Positions 1 through 8,653 of a stretch of DNA of 16,256 nucleotides are shown one piece after another. The notes below the pieces were generated by a model that worked only from the letters and a program-made list of their open reading frames with translations, was not told where the DNA came from and did not search any database. How positions within the stretch are numbered: position 1 is the stretch's first letter; every line of letters starts with the position of its first letter. A program made the position numbers and the translations under genes. Source of the DNA: Isohypsibius dastychi (lineage: Eukaryota > Tardigrada > Eutardigrada > Parachela > Isohypsibiidae); the NCBI GenBank assembly GCA_034696485.1, contig JAQIWT010000696.1, positions 1-16,256 of the forward strand, in the 5' to 3' direction.

Positions 1-233
1 ACGCAAAATAGCAGAAATTCTAGAAAAATGACATAGAGCACCAAAACGCCGGTCTGACGTCGAAAGCTTGTTTGGAAGTAGATGGTGAGAGCCAGGACAA
101 AACAGGAAATGCCACCGAAGACAGTGAACAGCACGGCGCAACTGAACCAGATGATCAGATTTTGAGTGTCGCCATTCCACTCGGATGTCAGGTTGTACAG
201 CGACCAAACTATGGTTGTGTTCGCGTCAGCCAT
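1..233 (-). CDS. Seven-transmembrane (GPCR-like) receptor, N-terminal fragment
   Basis: This minus-strand frame opens with ATG at 233-231, stays open to the window edge and gives 77 residues, so the gene is cut at its 3' end. The start MADANTTIVWSLYNLTSEW is short, polar and carries two N-glycosylation sequons (N5-T-T and N14-L-T). A long hydrophobic stretch follows at about residues 26-53, then the basic turn TSFRRQ, then a second hydrophobic stretch from about residue 62 to the edge. A short glycosylated N-terminus, TM1, a short basic intracellular loop and TM2 is the usual start of a rhodopsin-class G-protein-coupled receptor at the plasma membrane. No TM3 DRY motif or ligand residues are in view, so subfamily and ligand cannot be named. 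Other multi-pass membrane proteins remain possible. Confidence 0.55.
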   Translation of the reverse strand, partial: MADANTTIVWSLYNLTSEWNGDTQNLIIWFSCAVLFTVFGGISCFVLALTIYFQTSFRRQTGVLVLYVIFLEFLLFC

Positions 234-548
234 TGCGCGAAAGAGAAAAAATATCTCAGTTGAAAAAGCCAACAGTGTTTGTCACCGTAGTTGTTCCGGA
301 AAAATGAACGATACGTGATTTCAAAATTTCCACGACCTGATTTCCTTCTGTATAAAGCGACAGTCACTTGAATGTGATTTTATTCCAGGAGGTCACGACA
401 GGAAGCGGTGGAAAGCATCATTATTTTGTTTTGATCACAGTATACATCCGTAATAAGTGCCCAAACCAGGCCATATAACTTCCCGTTGCTGTGTGCAGAC
501 ATTATTGAAAGACGATGTCACCAAAGAATAAGATTACGTGAGAGCACA

Positions 549-752
549 GGTCACCATCGGCACCATCCATTTAATCGAGGCAGCATTCTCCAAAAATTGA
601 CCACAGCCTTTTGAACTCGGGGCACCATTGTTTTTAATGGTGCAATAATACGATAACCACATTCTGAGGATGGTCAACATTCTCTCATTCAGTGGTGTGG
701 TCAGTTATTGGAGAATGGTGCTCCGAGGAAATGGATGGTGTCGATTGTGCCC
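549..752. repeat. Foldback (long imperfect inverted repeat) element
   Basis: The arm at 549-605 is the reverse complement of 696-752 without gaps. I count 47 of 57 positions matching, including a block around TGGAGAATG and the outer block AAATGGATGGTG. Outside this core the arms stay loosely complementary, to about 527 and 773. The 90-nt interior carries its own perfect hairpin, GCACCATT (622-629) with AATGGTGC (636-643). No open frame for a transposase is present and I found no clear target-site duplication. It looks like a non-autonomous foldback or MITE-type element whose arms have diverged. Confidence 0.65.
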
Positions 753-786
753 CAAGAGCTCATAATAAAATAATCATACTTTGCAT

Positions 787-1011
787 TTAAGTTAGGAGCG
801 ACATAGGTTTCACATCAGCGTTCTCTCGACAGCTGATTGTTTCTGCGTCATACATTTCGGTGCGAGGGAAGCAGGTCCCGAGAACGCATATAATACGACC
901 GTACAACGGTATTAATAGCAACAGCAGGAACAGTGACAGTCTTCTACAAGGAGCAGCGTGCCGCACGCTTTTGGCAGGGTCGGCACGTTGCGGAACATTT
1001 ATGGCATCCAA
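787..1011 (-). CDS. Doubtful small single-pass membrane protein
   Basis: A 74-codon frame starts at ATG 1011-1009. A basic N-terminal stretch with KSVRHAAPCRR is followed by a strongly hydrophobic segment (LSLFLLLLLIPLYG, about residues 25-38) and then a tail with two cysteines. That is the pattern of a signal anchor or an uncleaved signal peptide. I recognise no family and no partner exon, and a frame of this length can occur by chance. I list it because the hydrophobic core is unusually pure. Confidence 0.2.
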   Translation of the reverse strand: MDAINVPQRADPAKSVRHAAPCRRLSLFLLLLLIPLYGRIICVLGTCFPRTEMYDAETISCRENADVKPMSLLT

Positions 1012-1228
1012 AGAAAAACATGACCAAAGTTGACTTTCAGACGGACGTTAAATTGGGTCATTCGGCTAGGTATTTGTCCATTTCACAAAGATAGTTTCTA
1101 GTTTCGGTTGCTTAGAGATCGTTAACCGATGGTTCATTGCGAGAAGGAGCTTTTATTTCGCAGAGGCAGCTATTAATTTGAAAAGGATACCACGTGTTTA
1201 TTGCTGAGCGTCTGTATTTACAAGGAGA

Positions 1229-1446
1229 TGAATACTTGCGTGAAAATCACAAAAATATGCAATTTGTTTGATCAGATAGAGCATACTTTGCAAGAAAATT
1301 GTGACTTTTGTTCCAACGGCGGACCCATATCCGTAAAACAGGTCGACACGGACAGAGCTGCCTTCAGGCTTCATATGCTAGCGTTCGTCGCCTGTCTGTC
1401 TTTTGTGATCCTGATTCTTTTGACTGACCATCAATCTAATCCCTAA
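1229..1446 (+). CDS. Doubtful short frame with a C-terminal hydrophobic segment
   Basis: The first ATG in this frame is at 1229, and the frame ends at the TAA 1444-1446 after 72 codons. The N-terminal part has four cysteines (CVKITKIC and CDFC). A hydrophobic run near the end (LHMLAFVACLSFVILILL) could be a tail anchor. No family is recognised, and upstream in-frame stops rule out a simple extension. It could be the last exon of a small membrane protein or a chance frame. Confidence 0.17.
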
Positions 1447-1926
1447 CTGGCAGAATGTGACGATAGTACGTATTACGAGAAGCAAGAACCCGATGCAACT
1501 TCGCTGAGGGGGTTATTACGGTGATTTTGTGAAATGTCTTTACGAAAGTCAATGTCATCAGACGATAAGTTAGCTCTTTGCATACTTTTACTTGAGTGAC
1601 TCGTTCACTGAGGTGCATCCGCGTACGATAACAAGGCAGAAAGCATCGAGCCCAAATGATTCACTGTGAGAAGAATAATGCAAACTAAAATTTCTGTGAT
1701 AAACTGCGATATGTCATCTGGTTTTCAATGAGATCATGAATTTTCTAGAACGATGAACAATGGTCTGCATTCCCGTTCAAACATGTTTATAGTGCGCAAA
1801 CAGTACTGCCTATCAATGCTGTGTAACTTTCCGGCGCATTAATTTGTAACCATTCGTCTCGTCTTCAACTTGCACCCTTCTTAGCGTTTTCCACGTTGGG
1901 AATTTTAGGCACCGATCTCCAGCATA

Positions 1927-4900
1927 ATGGCTGATTTAAACAGTGGATGGGGACGTCTCCATATATCACCAACTCGATTCATGGCTGTGACCTACCGGGA
2001 ATCGATCCGAATCGATGTATACAAAAGCGAAGCAGCTGATCCGGAGGCGGTTCAGTACTTCTATTCGCCGGCACTGATCCTTGAACCGGAGTTAACGCAG
2101 GACGAATTTAATCCATACCTCAAAAAATATCAAGTGAGCTTTAAAGTACTGATGTGGAACAAGGAGTTAGAAGAGCTCGTTAGAGAAGCGCTGTCGAAGA
2201 AGCTTGGCAAGCAAATTCCAAATAGTGCAGTACTGCTCCTGCCAATTGAGGAAATACGGATTGACTTCGCCGAGACTGGTCGTGCTGACCATGAACTAGT
2301 CAACAGATGGACATCGTACGCCGGCCAGCGGACTCAATGTGAATTTTATATCCGCTCGGAACAGGAAAAGGCATGCACAGAACTGGCGGATATTATCCGG
2401 AAAACTCCGAAGCACTTTTGCAACGAAGTTGTGGTCCATTACAGCCTGAAAAGCCGAAAGATAGCGACACGTACTATCCATGTGAGTGCGCCTAAATTGT
2501 GAGATACTATAACAATTCCAAGACTTTTTGAGGGTAAGGGGGGGGGGGGCAATCCAGTGTGTCGAACAATACATTTTAAAGGTATTCCGGTTCCATAATG
2601 AAATGGCCAGTACCCCGTATGATAGAAGATCGAGCCAACCAACTTTTTCTCCATTTTCAAATTTGAAAGTTTTTATCGACCAACTGAACCCGACGGACTG
2701 GCTCTCGAAATTTCAAATCGTGGTACCTCTCGAAACTCACGATTTTTATCACCAACCAGGGGGGGGGGGGGTCTATGAAACGTTCATGCTTCCCCAGGCA
2801 GTTCTCTCCACGCAAAACAAAAACCTTTTTTAGAGGTTTGAAAAGGTTTTTTACCGTGTGCGCGGTATACGAACTGAGGTTTTGAATTCGTTTTAAAATG
2901 ATGACGTCACAACCCTAGATGAATTCCTGACCGCAAGTGACGTAATGAATTTGTTTCTTAAAATGTATGTCCGTTAGCCATTAATTTTTTCCTGGGAGGT
3001 AAGGGGGGGGGGGGTATGCCCGTCATAGGTGGGCGTTGGGCAAGCGATCTGTAATGGTTTTTCCGGGGATCTTTAAATCATGTTGATGGGTGAGTGATCA
3101 ATGTCCAACGATTTTTACACTTGCGAACAAACAAAAAATTTTGACTCAAACATTTCGAAAACTTGCATATTCAGGTCTAAGGTCATGCCTCCAAAAGTAT
3201 ATTTACTCTCAAACTCCTGCAAAGTTGATCACCTCGTTTATTTTAAAAGCTTAAATTAGCAGGAACTGGAACTAGACCGGTCATTTGAATGGTGTTCACC
3301 TTCGACTCAGGAATTTGTTACCTTCGAGTAGGGAGAATTAACATAGAAAAACAAAAGGGTTTCGGCTTATTCCTGCCGGGCGACATTCTGGTAGGTGCCA
3401 CCGCACAGCGCATACCGCGTTGCGACCGCATAGGTACCAACCACATACCGTAGATCCCCCCCCCCCCCTCCACTCCCAGGATTGACCTTGAAAACGAACC
3501 CATCAAATGTGTTCTTGTGTGTGTTGTGCTTGATCTTGTATAAAGATTTTATTTGAACTCATTTCAAAACCATGCGATCATTAGCTTCTAAAATTTAAAG
3601 TCCTAATGACTATGCTTCGAATTTTTCAGTTTCGTTCAGTTTCAAAAAACAGATTATTCACAACGTTATTTCCAGCCGTTTCTACCAAAAATTGTGCATT
3701 CTTCAGGTACCGTGATCCCGTAGTTCAGTGAGCAGTTAGTGACGTCAGATTTAGCAGTCGAGACAATTTTCGAGCCAGGTCAATCTGAATAAAGTCCATT
3801 TACCTCAATATCTCGTTCGGTTTGCAGGTGAGAGCTGAACACATTCAATCAGGTCAGATGCTCGCTCTTCTGGCGCAACAATTTCGAGACAAACGTACGA
3901 TCTACATGACGGCTGACGACCTCAATAGGCTGATACTTCAAATCGCTACTAATGTAACTGCTACCGAACTCGTTGATATCGAATTCGCCGATAAAGACCA
4001 AGAACTCTCCCTCTTCAAATTGATCCGAACCCTTTTGGAGACCAAAGAGGAATGGACTAACGAATTCCAAGCCCACCAGTGGAATTCTGTCTTCTGGAAC
4101 GACACAACTTCAAGACCGGACAAGATCACGTCTACGCTCAATGAGACTTACAACAAAAGTGATAGTCACATCAAAGACTTCATGAAAAATCACATGAGCA
4201 ACCAGAGTTCCAGTTCGGACAAAGGGAGCTTTAATTTCATGGGCGTCACGGGCTCAGGTGAGACGAGCGATTCATCAAAGTCTGAAAGCAAACCGATATC
4301 GAAAGAGATTACTCTGTCAGGTGAAACTAGTGACACATCTAGTTCTTCCAGTCAGCGTGAAACCGAAAAGTTGGTTGAATTGCTGACAGAGGCAAAGGAT
4401 ATCACAAGATGGGAGGGAGAGAAGTTTGTCCCTAAACCAATGCAGCTATGCAGAGTTAACCTCGCGGCACTGAGAATGACTGGTGTGGTAACAACAATGC
4501 AGGCACAAATCAAAGAAACGACATCTGAGCTGAGGAGCCTCATCAAGATACTGGACCCCACTCCATCTGTTCCACAGAATGAGGTTGTGCAACTTGAGCC
4601 ACAAGTGGGAAACGTGAATAATCCGATTTCTGGGCTAATAAGTCCAGGAACTATATGGATAACGTTTTCAAACGATTGTCCAGAAGGATGGCTTAGATGC
4701 AATGGTTGTCCCGTTGATCCTATACTTCATACTGAGCTTTTTAAACTGGTAGGAGAACACACTCCGAATTTTTGTGGAAGGTTTCCGGTCGGCCGGGGAA
4801 CCTCAAATTTGCATGGCGCCCCGGTGTTGACCTTAGGCGATACGGGAGGAGAGGTCGTCCATACGCTGACAACTGGTGAAATGCCATCACACACCCATTT

Positions 4901-5066
4901 GGAACGTGCGTTCGGTGGTGGCCGTGATACGTCGGCAGTTCATGGCCTACGAGGTGGACCGCATCCGTTTTGGCAAGGACATCTTCCATCCTCGGCTGCC
5001 GGCGATAATCATCCTCATAACAATATGCCGCCATACCTTGCGGTCTCATTCATTATCAAGATTTAA
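1927..5066 (+). CDS. Two-exon gene with a C-terminal phage tail collar domain
   Basis: Exon 1 is 1927-2481 (185 codons) and ends at CAT|GTGAGTG. Exon 2 is 3828-5066, entered after TTTGCAG. The intron is 1346 nt in phase 0, and the joined frame reads ...RTIH|VRAEHIQ... for 597 aa, ending at TAA. The C-terminus (about residues 454-597) has the hallmarks of the phage tail collar fold: CPEGWLRCNG (about 469), the CGRFPVGRG turn (about 501), GEMPSHTH (about 535) and GDNHPHNNMPPYLAVSFIIK at the end. In phages this domain sits in trimeric tail or baseplate fibres, and related bacterial proteins are annotated as microcystin-dependent. The middle is Ser/Thr-rich, with SGETSD twice (about 328 and 349). 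I do not recognise the N-terminal 300 residues. No signal peptide or membrane segment is seen, so a cytosolic protein is likely. The intron argues against bacterial contamination. The cellular role is unknown. Confidence 0.85.
2538..3468. repeat. Four long G/C homopolymer runs inside the collar-gene intron
   Basis: The intron carries G12 at 2538-2549, G13 at 2759-2771, G12 at 3003-3014 and C13 at 3456-3468. Two of the runs follow a GGTAA sequence (2533-2537 and 2998-3002). A fifth run, G12 at 8824-8835, lies just upstream of the minus-strand F-box gene. Runs this long are very unlikely by chance in DNA of ordinary composition, and none falls in a recognised exon. The rest of the intron holds no convincing gene; its short open frames run through the homopolymers. 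Confidence 0.85.
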
Positions 5067-5814
5067 GTCGTTTTCTGATATTCATCTGGCACCGCCAGGA
5101 TGCATCAATGTATGACATCACTGGTTCGAGAGTAGTTCATCTTGATTTTAGGTTATATCATTTTCGTTGATGTGTTTGCATTTTACTAGCACACATGAAT
5201 CACCTCAGCTCCATAAACACGTCGTATAATAGTTCAAATCAAACCTTTAGTAAGCTGGGTGTATAGTTCTGTAGATCCTACAATCGTTGCGGGAACTCTT
5301 CTACTTTAGGTTTTGAATTCCCACAAAAGTTCAGGAATGATCTAGAAATATAACTCATAACGGAAAGCTGCTTTGTTCCAAGTTGCTGAACGCCATGAAA
5401 AAGAGGAAATCAAACAGATATAATTGCACGCACGATTTTGAAAGTTGTTTCAGAAGCATCGATGTTTTCTGCTTATCAATGTACCTTTTCTTGGTTGAAA
5501 CGGACTGAGTCCGCGGACTAAAAATACTCTTCCACGGATTGAAAACACCAGTCCACGGACCAAAAAGAGTCAGTCCAGCGGACTAAAATTCCACAGTCCA
5601 GTCCGTGGGAACCCCGATTGGCAGTTCGTATCTAATTCGTATCGAAATTCGTATCTTCATGAAAAAAATAACAAAACGCTGTATAATCCGCAACAGATCA
5701 ACTAATCCTTTTCACCAAAGCAAAACATCTAGTTCGCATATCACGAGCTCGTCCCGACTGCATCGACCCGGAAAACCTACAGGGCAGCGAGAGATGATAG
5801 TGCGAGATAGATTA
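5067..5814. other. Intergenic stretch downstream of the collar-domain gene
   Basis: No gene is supported here. The stretch should hold the 3' untranslated region of the collar gene, but I see no AATAAA signal. It contains the AGTCC/GGACT repeat cluster (5501-5608), then TTCGTATC three times at 5625, 5636 and 5648, a short array with 11-12 nt spacing. Confidence 0.6.
5501..5608. repeat. Cluster of diverged AGTCC..GGACT palindromic repeats
   Basis: About 108 bp carries five related units: AGTCCGCGGACTAAAAA (a perfect 12-bp palindrome at 5508-5519), TCCACGGATTGAAAA, AGTCCACGGACCAAAAA, AGTCCAGCGGACTAAAA and AGTCCAGTCCGTGG. Four of the five keep an AAAA run after the palindromic core. CGGACT-G-AGTCCG at 5501-5513 forms a further inverted pair with the first unit. 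Spacing is irregular (about 20-30 nt). Clustered protein-binding sites or the edge of a repetitive element are both possible. Confidence 0.7.
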
Positions 5815-6149
5815 AGTTTCGACGAAAGAAAAATAATTCTTGTTCACCAGCTGAGGCATTCCAGTGAACAATCCGGGTGTTTTTGGAGTCAACTGGCATG
5901 AAATATCTGAAGGTCTCATCCACTGGCCAGTGAGCGTCACAGTAAGTGCAGACCATGTTGACCTTGTGAAAGTCCGCCACTTTTCCCAGTCTCCCCGTGA
6001 TATGGCAATATGCGTTCCTGACTATAGAACATGTTTCAGTTCCTTTGTTTGCTTTCAAATTCTGGAACACGAGTGGTCGCAACAGGCACAGCATCCAGAT
6101 CCGGTATACCCAAGTAGCGAAGTGTGCCCGAAAAGTACTGTAGCTGAAA
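5815..6149 (-). pseudogene. Eroded fragment of the F-box-like family
   Basis: Two minus-strand frames together match the middle of the intact paralogue at 7510-8653. The frame from 6149 downward reads QYFSGTLRYLGIPDLDAV, matching EYWSTGLRHLVKPDLEFL. The frame below about 6060 reads ADFHKVNMVCTYC and FRYFMPVDSKNTRIVHWNAS, matching ADLTKVDIVFTDC and YRYNLPTNSRKIRIIRSNCI. The first frame hits a stop near 6040, so a frameshift around 6050-6070 separates them. The F-box exon, the N-terminus and the C-terminal exon are not visible. It lies in the same orientation as its intact relative, so a tandem duplication that decayed is the simplest reading. The end points are approximate. Confidence 0.55.
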
Positions 6150-6218
6150 TTTGCTAATGCGTTAGCTTGACCAGAATTTGATTTAAAGATTCGTTACGAT
6201 ATTAAGACTTTCTAACAG

Positions 6219-6304
6219 GTCTCCTCCAATAAGTTCAAGCCACTTCTGCCTGCTCGCTCAGTCAATCGATAGGGCGCAGACGCCTTGAACTTATTGGAGG
6301 AGAC
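6219..6304. repeat. Perfect 21-bp inverted repeat with 44-nt loop
   Basis: GTCTCCTCCAATAAGTTCAAG (6219-6239) is followed 44 nt later by its exact reverse complement (6284-6304). A 10-bp direct repeat, TACGATATTA, brackets the structure at 6195-6204 and 6306-6315; it sits 1 nt from the right arm but 14 nt from the left arm. A chance perfect 21-bp inverted repeat at this distance is essentially excluded. It may be a very short MITE-like element or a hairpin-forming transcript. No coding potential lies in the loop. Confidence 0.85.
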
Positions 6305-6754
6305 GTACGATATTACCACTAGCATACGTTTAATGAAACGGAGACAATTTAGATGGAGAGGTCATGGAGGAAGATGAGCCTAGACAATCTGATATCTTGG
6401 CACATTGTTTCAGGAACGCTATAACTCTCCACCAAAATATCTGTTATCACTGCCTGTCGCGTTGTCCGTTGTCACTGACCGTCAGCACATCGCCACACAG
6501 CATGCTGGTTGCGCATCAGCCCTTCTACGTAGTTCATAAGCCAGTACCACTATCGTCAGGGTTAAAGCAAAGATCTGTAACATGGTCAAGACATGCAATA
6601 AGTTCCCACTTGCAAAATTCTTGCACGATTGAAAACAATCAGTTTGGCTCTTTTAAAGGCAAATGTATTGAATCGGCATGCTGCAGCTGTGCTTTCGAAA
6701 GCGTGTGACAACTCGCTGGCCTTAGAGTTTTAACGGTTTTCAGCAATAAGGGAT

Positions 6755-6922
6755 CTACGGTATACGAACCTGCACCCAGTTGCCCTTCTTGTCAGAGCTC
6801 ACGAATCTAACGAATCTCGTCTCAACGTGTTTACGTAGATGGGACTTTGTTTGCTCGGATGCCTCATGAGCTTGAACTACTGGAATGAAAAAGACAGTAC
6901 AGTAATAGGCTAGCATTGTCAT
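6755..6922 (-). CDS. Possible first exon of a small secreted protein
   Basis: The minus-strand frame from ATG 6922-6920 gives 55 residues. MTMLAYYCTVFFIPVVQA has the shape of a signal peptide with a cleavage site after VQA, and HEASEQTKSHLRKHVETR follows as a hydrophilic, basic mature part. The frame ends soon after GTGCAG|GTTCGT, which could be a splice donor, so this may be a first exon with the rest not identified. No family is recognised. A chance frame cannot be excluded. Confidence 0.27.
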   Translation of the reverse strand: MTMLAYYCTVFFIPVVQAHEASEQTKSHLRKHVETRFVRFVSSDKKGNWVQVRIP

Positions 6923-7509
6923 GGTATATATGTAAAACAGTGAAGTGGCAGTTATTTTTAGACAGATAAGTTGAGCAGGCAAGTGATCATGGAAATGTAC
7001 ATCATTTGTGTCACCGTAGAGCTAGGGCCTACCTCTGGGCTACTTTACGGCCTCGTTCTTTCTTCATGCCGACTCCCGTTGTTTATCTTCATGCATCTGA
7101 ATCCGCATCAATCCTACAACTCTCCGAACAATCTCTCCACTGGTAAACGTCAGCAATTTACAGATGTTCTACATAGCAGGTAGGATTGTTGCATCAGTAT
7201 ACCCCTTGTTCTACAAAAGGACATTTAGTGCGCCGTGAGCAAAGAAAGACACTTTCGTCAGTTGTTCGTCGTGTCATCGTGCTGAGAAAAATTCCGATAG
7301 AAGTTGGCAAGGGATCAGTCTTTCACGGACCTCCAAAATCGTAGCTGGAGAACTTACAGAAACAGGAAAGTAGTAGAAATAAAGTGAAATCGATGATACC
7401 ACACTGCACCATTGATACATCTCTTTCACACTATACAAATTTAGAATAAACGAAGGCGGGAGTGTCAAGGACATGGCCAACGAGGAACAATGATATGGCC
7501 AGAAACCAA

Positions 7510-8653
7510 TCAGTGAAGCGTCCATAATAGCTTGTTCAGAATACCCGCCGTGTGGCTGGAAACGTTCCCTCCCCTGGTGATCGTCACAAGAGCCTCCATC
7601 CAATCATAACCATCCACATACTCAATCCTGGAATAACATCAAACTGAAAATCAGAAGAAAATACCCAACTCATTCGAACACTTACAACTGAGGAATACGG
7701 TTGGCCAAATACTGTATCCGAGTAAGGTCTGGTTCCCCACTGCTAGCCAGATGCCGTTTGAATCTCCGTAATACGATTGAATGTTCTTTCGTCAGTGGCC
7801 CGAGTTCGGAGAGATAGAGCTCTACTAGCTGTTTGGACATCTTATCCGGTGAATCAAACCACAATTCCTCAAAATACAACGAGGAACCTCTGAACCAATC
7901 GCCAGAAGCGATGCAATTCGAGCGAATAATCCGGATCTTCCTTGAGTTTGTCGGCAAGTTATATCTGTATTCTCGACCCAATGGGCAATGAACGGTACAA
8001 TCAGTGAAGACAATGTCGACTTTTGTAAGGTCGGCTCCTGCATCTCTCAAAGTCGCCACGATCTCGTAAATTCCATACTTCTTGATCAATGGGTTCGAGG
8101 ATGAAGGAAAGATCTCAAGGGTGTCCGGAATCCGGTGTGTTCTGAAGTGCAGAAATTCCAGATCCGGTTTAACCAAGTGGCGAAGTCCTGTAGACCAGTA
8201 TTCACAGAACTGGCGATGACTGAAGTACGAAGGAGCTGCGATTTTGAGATGGGTTTGAAATTTCCTAATTCCAAGAACGATTCGCTGCCATCCTTTGCAA
8301 ACCCTATTGCAGAAAAAGTTACAAAGGATGACAAGAAGATAACTTAAAATACCGTTTAATTCTTTTTCGATCGACTGAATCAAGTTGCTCGAAAATGATT
8401 TCCATGACTTCCCGTGGAAGATCGCTGATGCTTCTGAAAGATAAACTCAAAATCAAGCTGCTTGCTATGATGTTTAGAGCACTGAATCTGCACACTTTCC
8501 ACGGACGGATTTCAGTTTACAAATGGAATTTGTAAGTGCTTACAATTCATCGACGGTTTCTAATGTTGGGGGATTATCACATGATTCCGTGGCAGTATTT
8601 TGGCATTCTGGCACGCTACCTCGTTCTACCTCAACCAAAACCAAATCCGCCAT
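7510..8653 (-). CDS. F-box-like protein, four exons (minus-strand paralogue)
   Basis: Model: exon 1 8653-8544 (ATG at 8653, donor TT|GTAAGC), exon 2 8433-8353, exon 3 8303-7686, exon 4 7627-7510 (stop TGA). Introns are 110, 49 and 58 nt, all phase 2, and the product is 308 aa. Residues about 41-75 form the F-box: DLPREVMEIIFEQLDS, then KRVCKGW. In known F-box proteins this segment binds Skp1 and places the protein in an SCF ubiquitin ligase. The rest is a family-specific region (HLVKPDLEF, GADLTKVDIVF, CPLGREY, KIRIIRSN) with no recognised substrate domain. The last exon aligns with the plus-strand paralogue (WMEALVTITRGGNV against WVDILMNIAGGGHV). The matching intron positions and the 81-nt exon 2 shared with that gene support the model. 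The donor of intron 2 (GTATTT) is weak. Confidence 0.78.

Larger units (their letters stand above)
234..1926. other. Intergenic stretch between the receptor fragment and the collar-domain gene
   Basis: This 1.7 kb holds the foldback element at 549-752 and two short open frames with hydrophobic segments (787-1011 minus, 1229-1446 plus), entered separately with low confidence. The region should contain the promoters of the minus-strand receptor and the plus-strand collar gene, which are divergently transcribed. I see no RNA gene and no convincing core promoter motif. Confidence 0.5.
6150..7509. other. Intergenic stretch with a perfect inverted repeat
   Basis: This stretch carries the 21-bp inverted repeat at 6219-6304 and a possible secreted-protein exon on the minus strand (6755-6922). 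An open plus frame of 114 codons at 6364-6708 shows no recognisable domain, signal peptide or homology to its neighbours. The segment next to 7509 would be the 3' untranslated region of the minus-strand F-box gene. Confidence 0.5.

Noticed and set aside
2528-2833. Open plus frame of about 100 codons inside the collar-gene intron
   Set aside because: It runs through two mono-G runs, lacks any domain and lies within the intron defined by good splice borders.
5115-5135. GGTTCGAG resembling a tRNA B-box
   Set aside because: No A-box at suitable distance and no cloverleaf can be folded; no tRNA found anywhere in the window.
7274-7603. 109-codon minus frame overlapping the last exon of the minus-strand F-box gene
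   Set aside because: A different frame of the same DNA aligns with the last exon of the plus-strand paralogue, so this one is a shadow.
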